A DNA stretch of 35,587 nt from IMG/VR virus record IMGVR_UViG_3300005096_000136, positions 1-35,587 of that record, one strand, 5' to 3'. Below, in pieces: positions 21,762-30,865 of the stretch. Position 1 is the first letter of the stretch, and each line of letters begins with the position of its first letter. The translations under genes and the position numbers were made by a program. This stretch comes from a virus. Under the pieces are notes generated by a model. That model was not told where the DNA came from and searched no databases. It worked only from the letters and a program-made list of their open reading frames with translations.

Positions 21762-24700
21762 CTAATCCCTATACAGCCCCCGCGCGGACGCAATAAGTGA
21801 TTTCCCCGTGATAAACGGCCATGGCAGGCCGTTATCCGCCACCTGGTTGTTGTAAGCTTCTATTTCCGCCAATATTTTGTTCCACAGCTCCTCGTCTTCG
21901 CCATCATCCGCCAGCCACGTTTTATACTTCCCGTAGATTTTGGAGCGCAGATCGGCAAACTTTTTCTTCTCCCGTTTCACGTCCCACTGTCTGGCGCCAA
22001 GCGCCGCCCGTTTAGACGATGTAAACCCTAAAGCTTTCGCCACTGCTTCAGCGCCGCTCGGCTTGTATGTCGTGCCATCCGGGTTTCTTATAGGTTTGTT
22101 GTAAAAGGTATATGCTCCCCGCTGTTGCTCGGTATAAGCTTTTAAGGGGTTGCCGATAACGCTCGGCGCAATTTTTGCCGCCGCTCCCCAATATTCGTCT
22201 CTTTCTATGGCTTCCGCCGCGTCAAAAAAGTCTTTCCACACACCCCCAGGAGCGCCAAGCAGATCAAATTTATTTTTTGGTATGCCAACGCCAACAGATA
22301 ACGAACCGGCGATGTTTATTCCCGGCAGGCCCATCATTTGTGGCACCGCGCTCATAAGCCCATATCGGGTATTTTCTTCCACTTCTTCGCCAAATTTCTC
22401 ACGAACCCAGTCATACGCCATTTTCTCCGGGTCGCGGTCATCACCCAGGGCGCCCATTATCTTTTCCATCACCCAAAAGAAGGGCTTGCTCAAAAGAAAA
22501 GCCTCACCTCCAGCCACAACACCGTTAGATAACAGCGCATACATGAACGCTTTATAGTTTTTCTTGTCCACTCCAAGGTCGCCTAGCATCTGCACATAGT
22601 TGTGTCCGAACTTTTGAAAGACGGAGAACAGCTGGCCAATTCTCTCGCCGGCGCCATCACCCTGCGCCCATATGGATAATGTAGCCTTGCCATATACGCC
22701 ATGCCCCTTGTCCGTCGCGGTGTGTGCCGCCTCTATGGCCTGCTCGTGGTTTTTTCCATGTTTCCGCGCCAGTCGATAACCAGCAAGCAATGTTGTGCCT
22801 CGGTTAAATTGCTCCGTTTTTCCAAAAAGCCACATGGAGGAATTCATAAACTTGTTCCATGCACCGCCAAACGCATTTTCCATCTCCCCCATCGCCTCGC
22901 GGGTCAGTTGAGGGTTGTCATACTGTTCCTCGCGAACCTTGTCCATAAAAAGGCGTTCTTCGGTGGTCAGTCCCTTCTTTTTTCCGGCCATATATTTGCC
23001 ATAGTCTTTCATCGCGCGGGATATCTGGAACCCGGTCTCGCGCAACGTGGCCTTCCCATCCGTTGCGTATTGATGCAGGGCGGGCGGAACGGTCGTCACA
23101 AGCGCCGTCATGTTCACCAAAGCTGAGCGCGGGTTAAACCCGAGGTATTTAATCACCGCCAAGGCTTTCAGTTTTGCAACAATCGCGTCATACTTGTCCG
23201 AGTTGCGAAGCTGGTTTTTTATATATTTCGTGGCATATTTATATGCGTTTGGCTCCCTGGCGGAGTCTATGCCTCCAACGCGTTCACCGTTCTCAAACTC
23301 GCCCATCAATGCGCTGGTCATCTTTTTTGCGGCGTCCGCTTTGGCAATTCCTCCGGCCACCCCGGTCATATAGCGCGCATACCGCTCCATCGGGTCCTCA
23401 ATGTAGCCACTCACCACTTCCCCGTCGCGTCGGCTGATGGTGTGTGCCCGGAACCCGCGGGCTTTTATTATATCTGCCGATTGCGTCAGTATCCCGGCCA
23501 TAAGCCTGGCAGACGTTTCAGCATCCATTCCCGCGTGTTTTATTGCATTCTGCACAAGTTGCTCGGTCGCAACGGTAGATAATTCCTGATAAACCTCCTC
23601 CGCAGGGTTGTCGTTTTCCCTTATCTCCGCCACGTCATATCCTTGCCTTATCAGCTGGCGGCGGCGTTTGGTCGCTTTGCGTTCGCTCGTCTCATGAAAA
23701 CGATAATCTTTGCCATTTTTTCTGGCAAGCACGGCCCAGTCGCCAACTCGTTTTCGCGGTGCGTAATATCCTTTCAGCTCACCCATTTGCTTTATTATGT
23801 CTCGCAGGTTCATATCGCCGATGTCGGGGTAAACGGGTTGCGTCTTTTCCGCCTGCGCCGCTTTGTCTATCTCGGCTTTCAGTTCCAGCATCGGTTTCAT
23901 GAGCTCGTCCAGCGCCTTGTCAAACCCGCGCCGCATATCACCCCACACGGCGATAGTGTCGTCACTCATCCCCATCCGCCGCATGGCATCTAACGTCTTT
24001 TTTTCTATGGCGGCCGCCCTCTTGTCGGGGTCTTTTTCTGTTATCTCGTCCCATTTTCTCTCGTCTGCCCATGTCAGCACAGTTTTAAGGTCTTCGTAAT
24101 CCTGGCTCCGTTTCCCCATGGCAAACTGCGTGCGGGTTAGCCCCTTTCTGGCCAAATCCTTTATCTTTACAGAAACTCGCTTCCCGTCGTCAGTCGTGTC
24201 AAAATAGTTAAACAGGCGGTGAAACTCATCCGTGCGGCGCATGGCAAAATCCACTATCTTTTTAATAACCGGGTGCTTCATCCACTCAGGCGACATAGCC
24301 ACTTGTTCCAGCATCGTGATATCCGTCTTTTTGTCCCGCTTCAAAATGGCCTTGATCCCGGCAATTTCGTCGCCAAGTGCATCCCGCAAGGACTCGCGTA
24401 CATCGTCCGGCCTCGGTTTTTTCTTGCCCTTTTTGGGCTCCGGCGTTACATTGGAATTGTGCAAAGGTGGTTGTTTCCCGGAGACTGTGCCACCGGCGAC
24501 GATCTGCCCATCCGGGATGGGCAAGTCCATTTTTTTGTAAAGCTTCTCACCTTTCAGCCTGCCTATATCAAAAACACTCAGGAATTTTTTTCCCTCTTTT
24601 TGAATTTCATCAAGGACTATTGTCACCACGTCGCCACTCTTAAACCTGCCGGTCAGTCCATATCTTTTGTGGCCTTTCCCTTCGGCTCGTATATCCACTG

Positions 24701-27700
24701 GGTCTATATATTTTTGGTTTTCAATTATTGGTATAACCATTGGGAGCAATTTCATGCGGCGGGCTACTTCTTTTTCATTTCCACGGGTTAAAAGATACGC
24801 CAGCCCCCTTGAACCAAACTCCGCATCTTCATTAAATGCAGGGGAGTGAACTCTTTTTCCGTGCATGTTTTCCCTGTAATACCGCTTCCCCATTGCCACT
24901 GCCTCGGCATCGGTCATGGTCGGGGCACCCAAGTTTTCCGCCGTAAGCTCCGGGCTCTTTATCGCAATTTCCGCTTGCCGCCGTATGTTGCTCTTCTTCC
25001 CTTCGCCCTCCAGGCTAAGCTTTGCTTCCGGTTTTACTTTGGCCCCCTCCGGTGAGGAACCTTTCTCAAGATTTTTTTTCGCTTTCGTTAAAAGCGCCCG
25101 GATGTCATTATCTGAAAGCTTTATTTTTATCCCAACTTGCCTCAGCCACTGCCGAACCTGCATTATTGCGCGCCGCACAATGCCAGCTTGCGGGTCACTC
25201 TCCGCCTTCCTTGCGATAAGCTCTTCAGCGGCCAGCAATCTGTGGCTCTCATTTCCAAGGTCTAGCTTGTAAAGCCTTGCTATGTCAGCTAGCTCGTTTG
25301 CAAAAGATTTCTCGGCAAGTTTCAGTAATGGGGCAAATCTGTCGCCCATCATTGTTGATAAACCGTAATGCCCCACCGCTTCATGCAGAATCACTTCATG
25401 GGCCCGTGTCAGTGAGGGCAAATTGTCTGATACCAGATATATGGATCCATCATGAACGGCACCTTCTGTGTTCTCAGGCGCTTCATATGGTAGTTCGGTT
25501 ACGCTCTGCACTACTTTTATATCTAGCCCCTGAGCCCCCTTATAGTTCCGGCGGAATCCGTTTATCGCCGCCTGCACAATATTGGCGCGCATTCGCTTTT
25601 TCTTTGCAGGTTCGGCGATCAATTCCTGCTCCGCTGGCTGTTGCGCCACCTCCGGTGCGGCCTCTATAACCTTGCGTTGTACGTACACGCGATATTTCCC
25701 GTTCTTAAGTGGATTTATTTTCAGTTCGTCTGCACGGAATCCTTGGAATGTTAGTTCTTTTCTAAAATCCTGCGCCGCAGACAGGGTGTCAAAAGCGCGT
25801 TTTTCTATCTCCTTCAAGCCTTTTTTGCTGTATTCTCTCTGCGCTGGGGTTTCGGGCAAACTACCTTCAGGTACAGGTAATTCGCTCTTTTCAGGAATTT
25901 CCACAGGTATGGTGTAGTTTTCTTTCGCCTGCGGGGTTTCCGTTAAAGCGCTTTCGGCTCCGGTCAAAGGAATCGACGTTACATCCCCACTCTTGGGCGA
26001 GAACTCCACCTCGTTCAGAACAACGGTTTGCCCCTCCAGTCCTGTCTCAAGGTCTTTATACTTTTTGCCAGCGCCTTTGTTTACATAGGCCAGCGTTATA
26101 TGCGGTTTGTAAGTGGGGTGCGTATCTGTAACTTCAAGGTTTGATGCTATTTTTTCATTAAGTTCCCGCAACTGCCGGCTTTCAACCCGCGCCACCACCA
26201 CATCATAGTTTTCATTTCCTTCAAATATTTCAATTCCACCAATTGTCGCTTTTATCGGTTCCACCCCTTCCATAACAGGCGCCACGTCAGCGGGTTCGGC
26301 GGTATGCAATCCGTATTTAACGGTAACGTGCGGGCTGTTTTTGCCTGCAAGCGTGTTCGCCTCAGCCTCCCCTTCATAAAGGTCTTCTTTTGCGATAAGC
26401 TTTTTTTGCACCTGCCTCACGTTTTGAGACACCTCGGGCGGGAGTGGCGTCTGCGTGCTACTAAACTCGCGGGTCGTTTTCGCCGGCGCTTCCTTCTCCG
26501 GAGCTGTAATTTCTTCTGGCGCAGGAGCCGCTTTTGTCGCTTGAGCCTTATCTATCGCAATGCTCTCTTCCAGTGCTTTTATCGTATCCAGCCTGTTGCG
26601 GATGCTCTCTCCCAGCTTCCCGTCAACACCTTCAAGTTCGTTCTGGTTGTATACGGTATCGTCAGGCGCTTCAGAATCTGCGGCGTCCTTAACTATCTCC
26701 TCCACACTCTTGGTGTCCTTGCTTATAATCTCGCCGGCCTTATGAATACCGGAAGCAGTGGCGCTTTGAGCTCCGGAAGCAATCACTGTGGAAGCAGTTG
26801 TCAGCGGGAGTTCTTTTGTCACTATGGTTTTAAGCAGTTCGCCTACTGTAGCTTCGTCTCTCAGCCCTTCAACCCATGCGTTCACAGACTGAGCTATATT
26901 GGCTATATTCTCGCCAGGGATCTCGGCCGCCATGCCTTGAACAAGTCGCTTGAAAGGCGCCGTACCTGGTTTAAACAGAATTTTGACAGGAATAAGTTCC
27001 GTGCCGCTTTCTATGAGCCCTTGTCGAATCGCATACCTGAAAGAATCTTCAGGTGTCGCGCCTGCGTCCCTCGCTTCCCCATAGCTTTGCCAGCCTTCCT
27101 GCGCTCCTATGCCACCTATCAGCCACGCAGGATTTCTGGTAAGCAGAGAAGCCATAGTCCCCGGAACCATCGCCGCCAATGATCTTGCGGCGCCAGATAC
27201 TGCCTGCTGTCCGAAGCTCTGGTTCGCCGGAGTTATCTCAGCCAGCCTCTCTTGAGCGCTGGAATACATCTCTTCGCCGGTTTTGGCAAGAGCGCGGCTC
27301 AGTTCCTCTTCCTGTTTTGGAAGGATTGGCGATGTTTGTTTAAATGAAAGGGGATGTCGTTCGCGGGCTTCCCCTGCAAATCTTACAGCCGCGCCCGCAA
27401 CGGCTTTTGCGTCCTCCTTTATCTGTCCCGGCAAGGCCGACAAGGTCTCGCCCCATGTTGCCGGCTCTTCTTTTTTCGGCAGCCCTATTGTGTCTATTTG
27501 GCTAACGTTCTCGGCGAATTGCCGGTATGGGTCTGAGCCAACCGGAGTGTTGCTATAAAGGGTCGCTGGTGTGGCTTCTATTCCCGCATCGGCAAAAAGG
27601 TCTCGTGGGGCCCTAGGGGGAGCAATGCCGCTTTCGGCAAAAAGGTCTTTAGGTTTGCGAACGGCCTTGCTTGTTGTCCCCGCAAAATCCATATTGGCAA

Positions 27701-27842
27701 TATTGTTCGCAAGTTTTTTATATGGGTCATCCCCATGCTTGGCAATATTATCGTAAAGGTCTCCCGCATCCGCGCTTTCCATTAGCCAGCGTGGAGATGG
27801 TGTCGCCTCTATTCCGCTTTCGGCGAATAAATCCCTGGGCAT
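21762..27842 (-). CDS. Giant internal virion / polyvalent ejection protein (2026 aa)
   Basis: Residues 1-110 hold three PRDLF(A)(E/D)xGI peptides (2-11, 64-73, 79-88) and a duplicated DPY(K/R) segment (39-54, 104-119). A hydrophobic helical stretch spans about 210-370. A 2H phosphoesterase-like domain has HVT (505-507) and HIT (581-583). A zincin-like motif HEAVGH (820-825, HExxGH) follows. Residues 1000-1105 resemble a small beta nuclease of polyvalent proteins (low certainty). The C-terminal third is helical (EQFNRGTTLLAGYRLARKHG), as in large phage proteins co-ejected with DNA. Proteins of this type are packaged in podovirus heads and injected to protect incoming DNA. Last gene of the late operon. 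Confidence 0.8.
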   Translation of the reverse strand: MPRDLFAESGIEATPSPRWLMESADAGDLYDNIAKHGDDPYKKLANNIANMDFAGTTSKAVRKPKDLFAESGIAPPRAPRDLFADAGIEATPATLYSNTPVGSDPYRQFAENVSQIDTIGLPKKEEPATWGETLSALPGQIKEDAKAVAGAAVRFAGEARERHPLSFKQTSPILPKQEEELSRALAKTGEEMYSSAQERLAEITPANQSFGQQAVSGAARSLAAMVPGTMASLLTRNPAWLIGGIGAQEGWQSYGEARDAGATPEDSFRYAIRQGLIESGTELIPVKILFKPGTAPFKRLVQGMAAEIPGENIANIAQSVNAWVEGLRDEATVGELLKTIVTKELPLTTASTVIASGAQSATASGIHKAGEIISKDTKSVEEIVKDAADSEAPDDTVYNQNELEGVDGKLGESIRNRLDTIKALEESIAIDKAQATKAAPAPEEITAPEKEAPAKTTREFSSTQTPLPPEVSQNVRQVQKKLIAKEDLYEGEAEANTLAGKNSPHVTVKYGLHTAEPADVAPVMEGVEPIKATIGGIEIFEGNENYDVVVARVESRQLRELNEKIASNLEVTDTHPTYKPHITLAYVNKGAGKKYKDLETGLEGQTVVLNEVEFSPKSGDVTSIPLTGAESALTETPQAKENYTIPVEIPEKSELPVPEGSLPETPAQREYSKKGLKEIEKRAFDTLSAAQDFRKELTFQGFRADELKINPLKNGKYRVYVQRKVIEAAPEVAQQPAEQELIAEPAKKKRMRANIVQAAINGFRRNYKGAQGLDIKVVQSVTELPYEAPENTEGAVHDGSIYLVSDNLPSLTRAHEVILHEAVGHYGLSTMMGDRFAPLLKLAEKSFANELADIARLYKLDLGNESHRLLAAEELIARKAESDPQAGIVRRAIMQVRQWLRQVGIKIKLSDNDIRALLTKAKKNLEKGSSPEGAKVKPEAKLSLEGEGKKSNIRRQAEIAIKSPELTAENLGAPTMTDAEAVAMGKRYYRENMHGKRVHSPAFNEDAEFGSRGLAYLLTRGNEKEVARRMKLLPMVIPIIENQKYIDPVDIRAEGKGHKRYGLTGRFKSGDVVTIVLDEIQKEGKKFLSVFDIGRLKGEKLYKKMDLPIPDGQIVAGGTVSGKQPPLHNSNVTPEPKKGKKKPRPDDVRESLRDALGDEIAGIKAILKRDKKTDITMLEQVAMSPEWMKHPVIKKIVDFAMRRTDEFHRLFNYFDTTDDGKRVSVKIKDLARKGLTRTQFAMGKRSQDYEDLKTVLTWADERKWDEITEKDPDKRAAAIEKKTLDAMRRMGMSDDTIAVWGDMRRGFDKALDELMKPMLELKAEIDKAAQAEKTQPVYPDIGDMNLRDIIKQMGELKGYYAPRKRVGDWAVLARKNGKDYRFHETSERKATKRRRQLIRQGYDVAEIRENDNPAEEVYQELSTVATEQLVQNAIKHAGMDAETSARLMAGILTQSADIIKARGFRAHTISRRDGEVVSGYIEDPMERYARYMTGVAGGIAKADAAKKMTSALMGEFENGERVGGIDSAREPNAYKYATKYIKNQLRNSDKYDAIVAKLKALAVIKYLGFNPRSALVNMTALVTTVPPALHQYATDGKATLRETGFQISRAMKDYGKYMAGKKKGLTTEERLFMDKVREEQYDNPQLTREAMGEMENAFGGAWNKFMNSSMWLFGKTEQFNRGTTLLAGYRLARKHGKNHEQAIEAAHTATDKGHGVYGKATLSIWAQGDGAGERIGQLFSVFQKFGHNYVQMLGDLGVDKKNYKAFMYALLSNGVVAGGEAFLLSKPFFWVMEKIMGALGDDRDPEKMAYDWVREKFGEEVEENTRYGLMSAVPQMMGLPGINIAGSLSVGVGIPKNKFDLLGAPGGVWKDFFDAAEAIERDEYWGAAAKIAPSVIGNPLKAYTEQQRGAYTFYNKPIRNPDGTTYKPSGAEAVAKALGFTSSKRAALGARQWDVKREKKKFADLRSKIYGKYKTWLADDGEDEELWNKILAEIEAYNNQVADNGLPWPFITGKSLIASARGLYRD

Positions 27843-28921
27843 TATTTAATACCAAGTTGGCGTTTTACTTCTTCCACCGTTACGCCGTATTTTTGGGCGG
27901 TAAAAGCTATGTCCTCGTCGGTGCGCCCGCCAGCAGCGCCAGCGCCACCACCAGCCCTCTGTTTCAACTCGTTGTAAACCCTGTAGACCTCGTTAACCTT
28001 ATCTTCAGGTGCAAGTCCCATTGCTTTCGGGTCGCCACTTACCATGTCCATTGCGTTTTTAAACAGCGGGTCGGTTATCTCGGTTTTAACCAGTGTCCTC
28101 TCCCTGTTCGTCAATGCGCCGGGTCCGGTTTTTAGCCACTTGTCTACAATAGCTTTTTTGGTATCCGCCAAGGTCCTCTTCTTGCCGGGCGCATTTCGTG
28201 GAACCAACACGGAATAATCTTTCGATTCCTTGAATTTTTTCAGTGATTCCGTCGTGTAATCACTCGGTTTTATTTTTGTGTAAGGCGACTCTGCCTCCTT
28301 CTTCCTTGGAACGTTGAATTTTTTCTCACCGGTTTTGGTGTTTTCCTGGTACATCTCGCCGGTAACTTCATCTTTTTTCGTCACCCATAGCTTCTCAGCT
28401 TCCCCAGCGATTGCACGTGTAAGCCTGTCTATCCGTTGCCCAATTTCCGGCGTCCAGCGGGGTGCCTCAGCGCCATCCAGATTCACACCAGCCGCCTTAA
28501 GTCTTGCTGTGGCGGCCTGGTACATCTCCTGCACATCGTTTTCCGCGGCCCATGCGGGGTTTGCTTCACCGCTCGCAGCGTATTGTTTAACGCGTGTGTC
28601 ATATTCTGTCATTATCTGGCGGTTCATTGTATTCGCCGCCTTGTTTGACGAAATTGCGCTAGCCAACTGGTTTTTAGATAAGTTTAGTTGCGCCAATTGG
28701 GTTTGGATTCCACGCAATTCATTTACCTGTTCCCTGTCTTCTATCCTGAATCTCTGGTTTTCAGCTTCGCGTTCGCTCCGCTGCAATTTGAATTTGCGGT
28801 CTTCGTCCATGGCTTCAAGCTTCTTGCCCAAAACAAATCCTCTGATTCCGGCTTCAATTACTCCGTCCGTCATCGAGGGCGCTATCTTAAATGGTCTCGG
28901 TGTCGGTATTCCTTGTCCCAT
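27842..28921 (-). CDS. Internal/ejection protein (359 aa)
   Basis: ATG at 28921 has a strong AGGAGGTTGAG site; the stop overlaps the giant gene (TAATG). N-terminus IPTPRPFKIAPSMTDGVIEA ... GKKLEAMDEDRKFKLQR leads into a long charged helix (about 40-115) and a second region (AGVNLDGAEAPRWTPEIGQR); the C-terminal part has LKKFKES and a helical end with GGGAGAAGGRT. No enzyme motif is seen. Position between two large internal-protein genes and the helical build suggest a structural ejection component. Its first 80 residues are echoed in the exported protein at 18779-19777. Confidence 0.7.
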   Translation of the reverse strand: MGQGIPTPRPFKIAPSMTDGVIEAGIRGFVLGKKLEAMDEDRKFKLQRSEREAENQRFRIEDREQVNELRGIQTQLAQLNLSKNQLASAISSNKAANTMNRQIMTEYDTRVKQYAASGEANPAWAAENDVQEMYQAATARLKAAGVNLDGAEAPRWTPEIGQRIDRLTRAIAGEAEKLWVTKKDEVTGEMYQENTKTGEKKFNVPRKKEAESPYTKIKPSDYTTESLKKFKESKDYSVLVPRNAPGKKRTLADTKKAIVDKWLKTGPGALTNRERTLVKTEITDPLFKNAMDMVSGDPKAMGLAPEDKVNEVYRVYNELKQRAGGGAGAAGGRTDEDIAFTAQKYGVTVEEVKRQLGIK

Positions 28922-28930
28922 CTCAACCTC

Positions 28931-30022
28931 CTATCTTTTTTTCCATCCGCCCCACGTGTCGTAGACATAGCCAGCGTCCTTCAGTTGTTTTGCGGTATCG
29001 CCATATTGTCCGTTTTTATATCCTGCGGCGGGTGCAATATTGGCTATTTCACCTATGGAGAGCTCTTTGTCGGTCTTATCCTTCCATATGGTCTTGCCGC
29101 CACCTATGTCGCTTGGCAAATAGCCCGGCCCCACAGCCCCAATATTGTCTATGTACTTTGGAACATTCACGCTGTACTGGTTATTAAAATCGTTGTATGT
29201 AGTTGTTTTATACTCCGGGGTCGCTTTCTCCTCAGCCGCCTTGCTTCCTCCGCCGCCACCGCCGGAGCCTCCGCCGCCAACCGCAAAACTTCTCGCATTC
29301 CTTGCGGCACCACTCATCAGTGGTAATCGTTGCGGCGCCAGGCGTGGTACCGGTGAATACGCCATCTTGTACATGCGGCCCAAGTCTTTATCTATCTCCG
29401 CGCTGGCCATGCCTCCTGCAACCTCCGCCAACCTCTTCCCTGTTTTGCCGCTGTAAAGGTTAAACCTTGCCGCCGCTCCGCTCTCCACCCCACGCAGGCT
29501 TTCACCCAATCGATATTTGTAAGAGGCGCTGTTCGTGGGGGTATACTCTTTTTCGCCCTTCATTACCTTGTTGATAGTGTCCAGCCAATATTCAGAACTT
29601 TCCACATAGGGCGCTCGTTCTTTTTCATACATTGCATACCGCCTGGCATTCTCAGGTATTGCCCTGTCGTTATATTCGGTGGCATATTCCGCCCGGCCAG
29701 CGGTAAGCCCAAACCCTAAATCAAACTGGCGGGTGGCCTCTCTAGCCTGTTGTTCGGCAAAGTTTGTGCGCCACTCAAAATCCTTCGTCCACATCGCCAC
29801 CTGCTCATCCCACTGTTCCTGCGTCATGGCGTTATATTTGCTCGCTTGTTTGTTTGCGCTCTTGTTTCCCAAAACCTGAGAAGTCACCATTCCTCCTGCC
29901 GACCATAGACCGGAGGATACGCCACTACTTAGGGATGACGCTCCTCCCACCACTGCTGCTCCTCCCGCCGCTGCTGCTCCTCCCGCCGCTGGTGCGGCCG
30001 CCGCCGCTGGTGCCATAGCCAT
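28931..30022 (-). CDS. Ala/Gly-rich internal virion protein (363 aa)
   Basis: Ala/Gly-rich N-terminus (about 1-50) could insert in membrane. A helical region follows (EQWDEQVAMWTKDFEWRTNF AEQQ). About 240-255 is a poly-Gly/Ser linker (GGGGSGGGGGGS), then a C-terminal domain ending WGGWKKR. The pattern fits podovirus DNA-transfer or ejection proteins that start with hydrophobic Ala-rich tails. ATG at 30022 has GGAGGGTAAAAAA before it. Function inferred from place and composition. Confidence 0.65.
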   Translation of the reverse strand: MAMAPAAAAAPAAGGAAAAGGAAVVGGASSLSSGVSSGLWSAGGMVTSQVLGNKSANKQASKYNAMTQEQWDEQVAMWTKDFEWRTNFAEQQAREATRQFDLGFGLTAGRAEYATEYNDRAIPENARRYAMYEKERAPYVESSEYWLDTINKVMKGEKEYTPTNSASYKYRLGESLRGVESGAAARFNLYSGKTGKRLAEVAGGMASAEIDKDLGRMYKMAYSPVPRLAPQRLPLMSGAARNARSFAVGGGGSGGGGGGSKAAEEKATPEYKTTTYNDFNNQYSVNVPKYIDNIGAVGPGYLPSDIGGGKTIWKDKTDKELSIGEIANIAPAAGYKNGQYGDTAKQLKDAGYVYDTWGGWKKR

Positions 30023-30026
30023 TTTT

Positions 30027-30512
30027 TTACCCTCCCGCTTTTTCTGTAATTACCGGGTTATTTATGTCGGCCACCATGCGCACGTTCACAAGTTTAAACC
30101 CGAAATTTTTATAAAAATTCACTCTTTGAGGTGCCGAAAGCATCTGTATTTTTTTTGCCCCCTTTTTTTTACCCCATTCCACAGCCGCGCCTATAAGGGT
30201 TTGAGCTATCCTTCTGTTGCGATATACCTTTTCAACAAAAAGCTGTTCACACACGCAGTAAAGTTCGCCGTTTATACCGTCCGAGCAACCAGATATAAAC
30301 CCCAGCGGTTTTCCATCCGCTTCCGCCAAAAACGCATAGTTGGTTTCACACAGCTTCTGGTCTCCCATGCGTATTGTCTGATTGAAAAAGAATAAAGTTT
30401 TGGCGTAATCGTCATATGAGCAACCCGGTATTTTTAATTCTTCCATCATCTTCGCCCACATCTCCGTAAGCGCAGGGACGTCCAGAACTTGCGCTTTTCG
30501 TATCTTCATCAT
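30027..30512 (-). CDS. GNAT-family N-acetyltransferase (161 aa)
   Basis: ATG at 30512 overlaps the previous stop (ATGA). MKIRKAQVLDVPALTEMWAK is a typical GNAT beta1-alpha1. The acetyl-CoA motif is VEKVYRNRRIAQTLIGAAVE (V-x-x-x-x-R/Q-x-x-G/R-x-A/G with Arg/Ile replacing Gly), then KIQMLSAPQRVNFYKNFGFK, the usual beta5-alpha4 end. Substrate unknown. It lies among virion genes, so it may modify a virion or host protein at late times; small phages of this kind often carry one here. Confidence 0.85.
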   Translation of the reverse strand: MMKIRKAQVLDVPALTEMWAKMMEELKIPGCSYDDYAKTLFFFNQTIRMGDQKLCETNYAFLAEADGKPLGFISGCSDGINGELYCVCEQLFVEKVYRNRRIAQTLIGAAVEWGKKKGAKKIQMLSAPQRVNFYKNFGFKLVNVRMVADINNPVITEKAGG

Positions 30513-30865
30513 TTTCGTTCTATTTTGACTCTGTAGTTGACGCCTGCAGTCGGTGTTATGCTTCCGGCGGAGTGGTTTCGCCACGTTATTTTCACCTTGT
30601 CCACGCCGGTAGCGCGGATCCCTGTTATTGCGATGTTTGCCTGCTTTACCAGTGCGTTTATCGCAACAAAATCGTCGGTTCCCACTCCCGTCACGGTAAA
30701 CTCCTGCTCGCTCTCGCTGGTAGGGCCTACAGCTACCGGAGCGGGTGATAGCGCTACGTCTTTAACAAGTGAGCGTTTATGTACAAGCCCAAACCACTGT
30801 TTCCACGGGGCGGGGAGATATCCAGTGTCATCGGCAATCGATGTTCCTACCGGAGGGTGTTTCAC
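30509..30865 (-). CDS. Small structural protein (118 aa)
   Basis: Start GTG at 30865 (GTGA overlap with the hub stop at 30862). After a 30-residue N-terminus (YLPAPWKQWFGLVHKR), it has a beta-sandwich-like domain: EQEFTVTGVGTDDFVAINA ... ITGIRATGVDKVKITWRNHS AGSITPTAGVNYRVKIERK. This domain is found in numerous phage virion modules; the role could be head decoration or tail-attached. Confidence 0.65.
   Translation of the reverse strand: MKHPPVGTSIADDTGYLPAPWKQWFGLVHKRSLVKDVALSPAPVAVGPTSESEQEFTVTGVGTDDFVAINALVKQANIAITGIRATGVDKVKITWRNHSAGSITPTAGVNYRVKIERK

Noticed and set aside
26304-27182. 292-codon plus-strand frame inside the giant gene
   Set aside because: Antisense shadow; composition (Arg/Phe/Cys-rich) is not protein-like and it opposes the late operon.
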